A DNA stretch of 48,457 nucleotides, from positions 1-48,457 of the IMG/VR virus record IMGVR_UViG_3300010370_000056; one strand, 5' to 3'. Position 1 is the first letter of the stretch; every line of letters begins with the position of its first letter. Shown piece by piece: positions 23,194-29,977 of this stretch. The notes under the pieces were generated by a model, which worked only from the letters and a program-made list of their open reading frames with translations, searched no databases and was not told the origin of the DNA. Source of the DNA: a virus. The position numbers and the translations under genes were made by a program.

Positions 23194-23463
23194 TTAATCA
23201 ACAGGCAATAACTCTGGATTTTCCAGTTCTAACTCAAACATTAGAGGATGACACTCTTCCATTATAAGGTAATATGAAGATTGGTACAAATCTTCTGGTT
23301 CAAAAGCAAGGTTATTATTTGCTTCTTCTACTATTTCGATAGTATGTAATCCTGTATGAGGAAGTTCGTCAAAGGTAAATGGAATACTATTAATGAAATA
23401 CATCAATACTATTTCTGATCCCCTATTATACCAGCAATAAGCAGCATCTATGTGGTATTTCAT
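23194..23463 (-). CDS. Hypothetical acidic protein between two tRNA genes (89 aa)
   Basis: ATG-initiated, beginning MKYHIDAAYCWYNRGSEIVL and ending in an acidic, Leu/Glu-rich stretch (MFELELENPELLPVD). No signal peptide or motif. It lies in the same minus-strand transcript as both tRNAs. Real-gene status rests on a sensible amino-acid composition and position. Function unknown. Confidence 0.6.
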   Translation of the reverse strand: MKYHIDAAYCWYNRGSEIVLMYFINSIPFTFDELPHTGLHTIEIVEEANNNLAFEPEDLYQSSYYLIMEECHPLMFELELENPELLPVD

Positions 23464-23505
23464 AGATAACCCATCTTTTGAGTATAAAGTTATTTAGAAC
23501 CTTAA

Positions 23506-23578
23506 TACCCGTGGACAGATTCGAACTGTCGCTTGAACGATTTTAAGTCGTTTGCCTCTTCCGCTGGGCTACACGGGC
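23506..23578 (-). tRNA. tRNA-Leu (anticodon UAA) with short variable loop
   Basis: A 73-nt cloverleaf on the minus strand: acceptor GCCCGTG/CACGGGT with discriminator A73, three-base-pair D-stem with AGCGGAAGA loop, anticodon stem AACGA/TCGTT with loop CTTAAAA (anticodon TAA), variable region CAAGC, T-stem GACAG/CTGTC with TTCGAAT. The five-nt variable loop is unusual, because bacterial leucine tRNAs normally have a long class II arm. Confidence 0.85.
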
Positions 23579-23584
23579 ATAAAA

Positions 23585-23791
23585 TCACCCTTGATAGGTG
23601 ATAGGATTATACTTGAGATACTCCCAGAATGTCAATTTCATTTCTTTTTGTGTCATTCCGCAATGTTTTGCGGCAGCAGGTAGAGTCATTTTAGCATGAA
23701 AGAGACCTTCATTTGCCTCTTTCACATTCTCAGGTGTTGTTTTGACTGGATATTCATATAGATTTTTATAGGAAATTTTATAAAGGTTCAT
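23585..23791 (-). CDS. Small protein with HTH-like segment (68 aa)
   Basis: ATG-initiated. Residues 36-60 (TLPAAAKHCGMTQKEMKLTFWEYL) look like a helix-turn-helix: Ala-rich first helix, CGMT turn and a second charged helix. The N-terminus MNLYKISYKNLYEYPV is beta-like. It starts exactly where the next upstream gene ends, so they are coupled. A small DNA-binding regulator is possible but unproven. Confidence 0.6.
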   Translation of the reverse strand: MNLYKISYKNLYEYPVKTTPENVKEANEGLFHAKMTLPAAAKHCGMTQKEMKLTFWEYLKYNPITYQG

Positions 23792-23974
23792 TTACAGAGG
23801 ACTTGCATAAGAAAGTGTATCTTCATCCACAGTTTCTCGAACAAAATTCAAAACGCTCATGAATTCTTCTACTGTATCACACTTAACTGTTTTTTCTGCT
23901 CCTTCATTCGAATAGAGATAAACGGATCGTTTGATCGGATCGATGACGCATCGACTCAGATATTCGTCTTGCAT
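23792..23974 (-). CDS. Hypothetical acidic protein (60 aa)
   Basis: First gene after the strong early promoter at 24000-24028. ATG at 23972-23974, with product MQDEYLSRCVIDPIKRSVYL... that looks like a beta-hairpin followed by an acidic helix (TVEEFMSVLNFVRETVDEDT). No recognised family. Its leading position in an early operon with tRNAs and a Mom-like gene suggests an early function. Confidence 0.7.
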   Translation of the reverse strand: MQDEYLSRCVIDPIKRSVYLYSNEGAEKTVKCDTVEEFMSVLNFVRETVDEDTLSYASPL

Positions 23975-23999
23975 TGAGTTGTGTTGTGATTACCTTAGT

Positions 24000-24028
24000 A
24001 TTATAGGACGATGTGGATATTGTGTCAA
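24000..24028 (-). promoter_or_regulatory. Perfect sigma70 promoter TTGACA-17-TATAAT
   Basis: On the minus strand TTGACA (24023-24028) and TATAAT (24000-24005) are both consensus, with a 17-bp spacer. It overlaps the 3' end of the structural gene at 24025 and drives the tRNA/Mom operon down to 22140. Confidence 0.9.
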
Positions 24029-24729
24029 CCTTTGTAGGGCCACTCCTCATCCTGTCCCATTTCTACTGGAAGGGGAACAACATCTTTACGGGTTGCATTG
24101 ACAATATAATAGCAATCAATGTTGCTTGCATTGCCAGATTTAATATAAATCTTTTTACCCCATTCAATCTTATCAACGATCAAATCTTGAGAGGAACCAA
24201 TTTGGGTTAAAGTGACTGTAATCGATTCTGGATCTACAAGACCACTCCAATAATCTGGAACTTCAATTACATTGTTATTTGTCAATCTACCGCGAATATA
24301 GACGCCATTTTCTGGACCTTCCAAACATGCATGAACTAATCTCATGTCTGGTTTTGTTGGATGTGGAATATTAAATGGTTTTATTGTAAAACTACCAGTC
24401 TGAGCAGTGACAGTGCCATTTACATTTAAACTTGTTCCTACATATGCAGTTACTGATGCAGTTCCACAAGTTCCACCAATAGTAATATCATTGTTAACTT
24501 GAAAGTGATCAATTTGTGCTCTTCTATGATAATAAGGAGTGCAAGCTTCTGCAGGATATGTGGATTGATTTATATTTCCATACCAAATATATTCATAATC
24601 GTTCATTGAGTTTCCCCAACCACCGGCAAACTTTTCGCAGTTTTTTCCAGACCCAACTGGTTTTAGCGTAAACGTGTCTACTTTTTCTGGAGATACAATT
24701 TCTCCATTAGAATCAAATGTGTCGGGCAT
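24025..24729 (-). CDS. Structural protein, IPHP-domain paralogue B (234 aa)
   Basis: Residues 118-215 share a domain with the upstream gene: FNIPHPTKPDMRLVHACLEG, VYIRGRLTNN, VPDYWSGLV, SITVTLTQIG, IDCYYIVNATRKD. The N-terminal half differs and contains a Tyr-rich part and a beta repeat (TIGGTCGTASVTAYVGTSLNVNG). It probably forms part of a tail fibre or baseplate appendage. Two nt separate it from its paralogue. Confidence 0.75.
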   Translation of the reverse strand: MPDTFDSNGEIVSPEKVDTFTLKPVGSGKNCEKFAGGWGNSMNDYEYIWYGNINQSTYPAEACTPYYHRRAQIDHFQVNNDITIGGTCGTASVTAYVGTSLNVNGTVTAQTGSFTIKPFNIPHPTKPDMRLVHACLEGPENGVYIRGRLTNNNVIEVPDYWSGLVDPESITVTLTQIGSSQDLIVDKIEWGKKIYIKSGNASNIDCYYIVNATRKDVVPLPVEMGQDEEWPYKG

Positions 24730-24731
24730 AA

Positions 24732-25511
24732 TTAATTTTCCTTAATGTCGTAATGATAACCTGAGATTGAATATTGATCGTTATTACCTGGATAATCTGC
24801 TGGTGTTTGTCCTTCATATTCTGGAATCAGATCTTCGCCATCAGAACGAGTGGCAAAAATATGATAGAAACAATCAATAGGTACTCCACCATTTGATTGT
24901 AAATATACTTTACTTTCATCAATTCTCTTAATCATAATATGTTGATGAGCACCAATGGGAGTCAATTGAACTGTAATTGATTTCCAATCAACAAAGTCTT
25001 TCCAGTATTCTGGAAGATCAATTTCAGTATTGTTTCTAACTCTTCCACGAATGTAAACATCATTATATGGAGCTTCTGGACAAGTATGGCGAAGTCTCCA
25101 CCCCTCTTTTGTTGGGTGGGGAATATCAAAGTTCTTTTTGGCAGAAAGGAAATGTCCACCACAATTTGATACCACTTCACCTTGAGCATAAAGATTGAGT
25201 CCAACTTGTAGTTGTTCGTTTATATCTACGGGTCCAAGAAATGCTGATGGTCCTTTGACTGCTAAAGAATATGGATTATTTACACCTTTACATAATGCTC
25301 CAGGAATAAATGGATCCTTAAGAATATCGGTATTATTTGCCTCTCCAATCATCAAAGTAGCTGTAAGAAATGGATGGGGTTCTCCAATGGCAAGAGGACC
25401 CTCAACATATCCAGACCCACGAATTTCTGCAGGACCCGTACCTAATGCTCCTTCTGGAGAACCTTCTCCAACATATAATCTTTTTCCTATTGCTACATTG
25501 TCAAATTGCAT
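24732..25511 (-). CDS. Structural protein, IPHP-domain paralogue A (259 aa)
   Basis: Residues 126-222 carry FDIPHPTKEGWRLRHTCPEAP, VYIRGRVRNN, LPEYWKDFV, SITVQLTPIG and IDCFYHIFATRSD, matching the downstream gene motif by motif. The first 120 residues are Gly/Pro-rich beta structure (VGEGSPEGALGTGPAEIRG). The domain occurs in phage fibre-type proteins that may have auto-processing partners; no active site is obvious. It follows the beta-helix spike gene after two nt, so it is probably assembled in the baseplate area. Confidence 0.75.
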   Translation of the reverse strand: MQFDNVAIGKRLYVGEGSPEGALGTGPAEIRGSGYVEGPLAIGEPHPFLTATLMIGEANNTDILKDPFIPGALCKGVNNPYSLAVKGPSAFLGPVDINEQLQVGLNLYAQGEVVSNCGGHFLSAKKNFDIPHPTKEGWRLRHTCPEAPYNDVYIRGRVRNNTEIDLPEYWKDFVDWKSITVQLTPIGAHQHIMIKRIDESKVYLQSNGGVPIDCFYHIFATRSDGEDLIPEYEGQTPADYPGNNDQYSISGYHYDIKEN

Positions 25512-25513
25512 AA

Positions 25514-26098
25514 TTATTCTCCAAATGGTACTTCAGATGTATTGTATTTTTCTGGATCGGAATCGAACTTTGATTTTTTACTTGCAGATGATCCTGTTGC
25601 ACATGCAGCAAGACCGCCGTAGATATTTAGAATGGCATCTCCAACGACTTCACAAGTTCCTGACGAAAAAAATCTTGCTGTTGATGATCCATTAATTTCA
25701 ATATTTTTGCTATTGATTTCAACTGCAGTTTCGCCTTCAATTGTAACAACACCATTCTTATTGTCATGGCCATCTGCTTTTACAAATACATTATTACCTT
25801 CAATTCTCACATTTCCATCAGTTGCTTTGATGACAATATCACCTTTGAGTGCTTCGAGAATAAATGCGATTGAATTTTCATCAATATCATCTCCACATTT
25901 AATTGCATAAACGCCAGGACAACGATTCAATGTCCATCCAGATCGTGTTCCTTCACCATCTAGCGTCATATAGTGACGATAGTCATTTCCACTTCTTACC
26001 ATGAAAGAAGAAATAACATCATCTGAATGAATATGTCCAAATTTTATTTCACCATTTTTATTACCGTATCTTAGAGTATGATAGTTTTCTTTTACCAT
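25514..26098 (-). CDS. Beta-helical spike-like baseplate protein (194 aa)
   Basis: From about 85 to 165 the sequence alternates short hydrophobic strands with polar turns in a regular period (GDIVIKATDGNVRIEGNNVFVKADG; VTIEGETAVEINSKNIEINGSS), as in the triple-stranded beta-helix of T4 gp5 C-terminal needles and VgrG spikes. The C-terminus is Ala/Ser/Lys-rich. It starts in overlap with the stop of the gp5-like gene (shared A). I infer that it is the puncturing needle encoded separately from the hub OB domain. Confidence 0.65.
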   Translation of the reverse strand: MVKENYHTLRYGNKNGEIKFGHIHSDDVISSFMVRSGNDYRHYMTLDGEGTRSGWTLNRCPGVYAIKCGDDIDENSIAFILEALKGDIVIKATDGNVRIEGNNVFVKADGHDNKNGVVTIEGETAVEINSKNIEINGSSTARFFSSGTCEVVGDAILNIYGGLAACATGSSASKKSKFDSDPEKYNTSEVPFGE

Positions 26099-28431
26099 TA
26101 GACTTTACCTACACAATCGATGACTGAAATGAGTTGCTGTTGAGCAATCGGCGGAACAGCAGCAATATCTTGTACTGTTTCAACAGTAAATACTGGCAAT
26201 AATTCTACATTATAACCGCTTTCTGTTTGAATGTAAATGTTTGGAGTTTCTGTATATCCTTCTCCACATTGACTTAATTTAACTTGTTCAATGCTCCCAA
26301 ATGAACCAAGAACCAACTCACCTTTTGCGCCATTTGCGGGTTCAATGACAAGTTTGTCCTTCTCACTATAGTTTAGACCAGGATTTGCAACATAAATTTC
26401 ACACATCGAAAGTTTGGTGAAATATTTTTCTGGATCATCATCTTTCTTTTGTATTTCATTGATTGATTCTCCATCATCTTTGATAATACCTGTTGGAGTA
26501 ATTGGAGTAATTGGAGTAATTGGAGTAATTTGTGAAGATTCCACGCATCCTGGAGCTTTGATTGTTTCTGCAACTGTTGAAACATAAGGTGGTTGTCCTG
26601 GATGTTGAACAGTATCTCCAACTTCGATAACCATTGTATCTCCTTTTTCATATGGAGAATTCCAGTATCCATCTGCCTTTTTAATTGTAGAATCGCAAGG
26701 TTTTGCAAAAACTTTATTATCTCCACCAAAGCTTCCATCGGGTGTTTGTATATATTTTTTTCCAGTATCTGGAACAATAATTTTCTCCACCTCATATTGA
26801 GGTTGATCCTTATTATCACCACCACCAGTAGGACTGGTTTCTTTCATTACCGCAATTGCTTTTGCGCCTTTTCCTATTCCACAATCATCCACAATCTTAA
26901 CTGCTGGTGTCGAAAGATATCCAAATCCTTTTGAAATAAGATCCACACCAATGATATTTCCAGCAGCACTGATAATTGCATTTGCAGCTGCTGGAGTTTG
27001 TGGATTTCCTCCAACAAATTTAACTTTTGGTGGGCCGCATGGTTGAGGATTTGTGTTACATGCAAATGGATCCAATAAATCATCAACACTAAAATCAAAA
27101 TCAAAAGTATCTGGATCAACAACACTTATTGCTTTACTTGCGATTTTTTGAGATTTATTAAAGATATTTTGTGCGCTACCAATCGTATCATTAATATTTC
27201 CTTGTGCCCCTTTCCAAAAACTCCAAGAAGTAACTTGCGGACAATGATAACCTAAAAGACCTTTAATAAATCCAAGAATGTCGGCAGCAAGACCTAATAC
27301 AGAACTTGCAAGTCCTTGAATTGGTTCAATAAGTTTTTTGATTGAACTTGTAATGAATCCAGCAATTGAGCCCAATAAACCACCTATAAAGTTTTCTGTG
27401 GCACAAAGAGGAACATTGATGAGTTTTCCAGCACCCTTTGCAAACATATTATTTAAAAATTTCAAAATCATTGAAGGTAGTTTGGCAATGATTTGGTCAA
27501 AAATTTTATCAATTAGTTTATCTGCCGTTTTAATTTTTTTCTTTAATGCAGGTAATTTATTTGGTGGTGTAGTATAGTATGTCTTTTTGAATTTTTCATT
27601 TGCCTTTTCTTTTGTATATTTTCGAATTCCCTCAACAGTTTTTTTGACTGACTTTGCAATTTCTTTTGTCCCTTCTTGAAGTTTTATTGCAACATATTCT
27701 TCAAGACTTACCTGTTGTCCTTTATATTTGATGGGTTTATCTACAACTGATGTCCAAGAATTTACTGCTTTTTGTGCATTATTAATATCCTTGATCATAT
27801 TTTCAAGTTTGGTTTTAGTCTCGTCTGTATCAGATGATTTACATCTTTTTGGAGACTTCAAAGGAGTTGTTTTATTGCCATCTTCTTCCATCAGTTGATC
27901 ATCAACTGATAACCAAGTCTCATAAGATAAAACACCCTCTTTAGGTCCTGGACCTCCAACCGCAGGACTACCACCTGACGGGATATTAAACATTGCAACC
28001 TTTTCTCCAGTATATCCGCTACGTGGAGTAAAACCAAATTGGGGAATTGTTTGAGATAATGTTACCTGATCATTATTTCCAATCGCACCAAGAATGACAG
28101 GTTCTCTTCCATCAATTCCATCTGCATAATAACCAACGACAAATGTTCCTTTTCTTAAATTTGGCGTTTGAAAACTTCCTGCATGACCAGATCCACCGGT
28201 GACTGGATACAGGACAGTGGCCATTTCCAGTTGATCATCTGGAAGTTCACCTGTGTCTGAAGTGTCTCTACCAAATATTCTAACTTTATATCGAAATCCA
28301 AATCCAGGAATTTGATTTGAATCCTGCCATTTTTCAGAAGGTATATTACCTTTCCATGTCGAATCATCGACAATTTGACCTTGCCAAAGGATTCCTGGTA
28401 GTGATCCCGAATATTCGTTAAAAAATGACAT
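26098..28431 (-). CDS. 5: gp5-like baseplate hub protein with N-terminal OB domain (777 aa)
   Basis: Residues 1-125 fit the T4 gp5 OB-fold domain: GILWQGQIVDDSTWKGNI, PGFGFRYKVRIFGRDTSD, LEMATVLYPVTGGSG, GTFVVGYYADGIDGREPVILGAIGN. T4 gp5 then has a lysozyme and a beta-helix; here those are replaced by a long Lys/helix region (200-330), a hydrophobic Gly/Ala/Ser-rich stretch (350-400) and beta-repeat units with Cys pairs. An ITP tripeptide repeat lies near residue 640. It follows gp27-like and the 71-residue gene, as hub genes do in T4-like phages. Confidence 0.8.
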   Translation of the reverse strand: MSFFNEYSGSLPGILWQGQIVDDSTWKGNIPSEKWQDSNQIPGFGFRYKVRIFGRDTSDTGELPDDQLEMATVLYPVTGGSGHAGSFQTPNLRKGTFVVGYYADGIDGREPVILGAIGNNDQVTLSQTIPQFGFTPRSGYTGEKVAMFNIPSGGSPAVGGPGPKEGVLSYETWLSVDDQLMEEDGNKTTPLKSPKRCKSSDTDETKTKLENMIKDINNAQKAVNSWTSVVDKPIKYKGQQVSLEEYVAIKLQEGTKEIAKSVKKTVEGIRKYTKEKANEKFKKTYYTTPPNKLPALKKKIKTADKLIDKIFDQIIAKLPSMILKFLNNMFAKGAGKLINVPLCATENFIGGLLGSIAGFITSSIKKLIEPIQGLASSVLGLAADILGFIKGLLGYHCPQVTSWSFWKGAQGNINDTIGSAQNIFNKSQKIASKAISVVDPDTFDFDFSVDDLLDPFACNTNPQPCGPPKVKFVGGNPQTPAAANAIISAAGNIIGVDLISKGFGYLSTPAVKIVDDCGIGKGAKAIAVMKETSPTGGGDNKDQPQYEVEKIIVPDTGKKYIQTPDGSFGGDNKVFAKPCDSTIKKADGYWNSPYEKGDTMVIEVGDTVQHPGQPPYVSTVAETIKAPGCVESSQITPITPITPITPTGIIKDDGESINEIQKKDDDPEKYFTKLSMCEIYVANPGLNYSEKDKLVIEPANGAKGELVLGSFGSIEQVKLSQCGEGYTETPNIYIQTESGYNVELLPVFTVETVQDIAAVPPIAQQQLISVIDCVGKV
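26494..26529. repeat. Four 9-bp tandem repeats (TGGAGTAAT)
   Basis: Four perfect copies in a row inside the gp5-like gene encode an Ile-Thr-Pro tripeptide repeat. Copy number can change without shifting the frame, so this linker could vary in length between isolates. Confidence 0.9.
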
Positions 28432-28646
28432 TAGTCCTCATAAATCTTGCATTCTGAAGCATCTGGATGCGAATCACAATACAATTCTAAAGGCGTTGGA
28501 TCATAATCCTCATCAGGATGATTGACTTGATATGCTTCCAGAGCATCCAGTTCATCTTCGATGTGACGACGACGTTGAGAATTTGTATTAGGATTGTCTA
28601 ATTCATCCCGATCATCATTGATGTGTTGTTGAAGTGATTTTTCCAT
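28431..28646 (-). CDS. Small charged hub-region protein (71 aa)
   Basis: Start set at the ATG at 28644-28646, one nt after the gp27-like stop; the longer frame begins with TTG. It has a helical N-terminal half (KSLQQHINDDRDELDNP; HIEDELDALEAYQ) and an acidic C-terminus with two Cys eight residues apart. It is coupled to gp5 by TAATG. Its constant position between gp27-like and gp5-like genes suggests a baseplate assembly role. Confidence 0.7.
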   Translation of the reverse strand: MEKSLQQHINDDRDELDNPNTNSQRRRHIEDELDALEAYQVNHPDEDYDPTPLELYCDSHPDASECKIYED

Positions 28647-28647
28647 T

Positions 28648-29973
28648 TTAGAACGGTTTCCTTCCAATTGAATCTCTAACCAAATTAAGTGATGTAAAAC
28701 AATTGTTCTTGGTGATACGATGAGCTACATCTGCTACCATATATATGCCACTTTTCTTCTTACTATAAGAAGTTGTTTCATTGGAGGACACTTCTGGAAA
28801 GTCGCAATGAATTACATCGCCTGCGCGAATATTAAAGTCACCAGCAATCATGACAGAAAGTTTGATTGCGAACAAACTATTATATCTCATCGAAGATTGG
28901 ATAACAACCTCATCTACATTAAAGTTTAATTCATTTGATTTTTGTAGTTGTTCATCCAATTTCTTGCCTGTTGGAAGCACACCAACATCTAAATTTTTAA
29001 CATATCTTTTTGTCGTTTCATTTTGATCATCTCCATACTTGATCTGCTCAGTTCCCCCAGTGTTTGTTTCATTGAACTGAACATCTGAATTTACTTTGTT
29101 CTTATTGCCATACTCATGAGTTAGAGGATTAAATGTTCTTGTTTCTGCCTGACCCATTGCACCAGTTGCACGAAGTTTCTTCAGGTTGAATGTAGAATCA
29201 AATGAGTAATCTAAAATCTTTCCATCATAACCTGGAGGAACTTGGCCAATCAAATTGTTGAAGATAAGAGTCCTCTTTGGTTTTTGTTGAAAAAGTTTAT
29301 CAATCGATTTAAACTTGAATCCGTCTGCAGTTTCGTAGAAAAGATAACCTGCCAATTTACCCTTTGAATCTTGAATATCTGGGACGCATCTCTTTGCTAA
29401 CCAAGTACAAAGATAAAATGGTTTTTCACTCTTACCAGTAAAGTTAAAAGAGTTTAATCCCGCATCAACATCAATGTTTTTTGGTGTCTTGAGAATATTT
29501 TGGAGAATACTCTTTACATTGTCTGGAATTTTACCATCATATCTCTTTACAACTCTTGCAGTTAAATTATCATTTGTATGATATTCTGTAGATGTTAAAT
29601 CTATCGAGTACACAGTATTATTTGTACTCTCTTCAACATTTCTAACTTGTAAAAGTCTTAGGGGATTATCAGTTTCTTGGTCAAAATACAACTGAGTTCC
29701 GTAACCGTCCATAATTTTTAAATTAATCTTTTCGCCAGTATTTAAATTAACATCCCCATTTTCAATAACAGTAACTCCTTCTCCTGCAGTCCGATGACCT
29801 GTATCGACAAGTGTTGCAGTTGCTCTAACGGTATGGTCTAAGATACTCTCATAGTATGTAAGTTCAATGATACCATTTTTGATATCCGTTCCTTTTTTAT
29901 CGCCGTAATTGGATACAACTTCAAAAATACTAATCTGACCTTCACCAGCACCTGCTTGAATATTTGCAGTCAT
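28648..29973 (-). CDS. 27: gp27-like baseplate hub protein (441 aa)
   Basis: The N-terminal GQISIFEVVSNYGDKKG...IIELTYYESILDHTVRATATLVDTG is typical of the first hub domain of T4 gp27, and later segments (YLCTWLAKRCVPD; GYLFYETADGFKFKSID; AGDVIHCDFPEV; SGIYMVADVAHRIT) match the tube-like domains of gp27/gpD hub proteins. T4 gp27 is 391 aa, so this is slightly longer. Three copies would form the cup that holds gp5. It lies directly upstream of the gp5-like gene, the expected partner. Confidence 0.75.
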   Translation of the reverse strand: MTANIQAGAGEGQISIFEVVSNYGDKKGTDIKNGIIELTYYESILDHTVRATATLVDTGHRTAGEGVTVIENGDVNLNTGEKINLKIMDGYGTQLYFDQETDNPLRLLQVRNVEESTNNTVYSIDLTSTEYHTNDNLTARVVKRYDGKIPDNVKSILQNILKTPKNIDVDAGLNSFNFTGKSEKPFYLCTWLAKRCVPDIQDSKGKLAGYLFYETADGFKFKSIDKLFQQKPKRTLIFNNLIGQVPPGYDGKILDYSFDSTFNLKKLRATGAMGQAETRTFNPLTHEYGNKNKVNSDVQFNETNTGGTEQIKYGDDQNETTKRYVKNLDVGVLPTGKKLDEQLQKSNELNFNVDEVVIQSSMRYNSLFAIKLSVMIAGDFNIRAGDVIHCDFPEVSSNETTSYSKKKSGIYMVADVAHRITKNNCFTSLNLVRDSIGRKPF

Positions 29974-29977
29974 TGCG

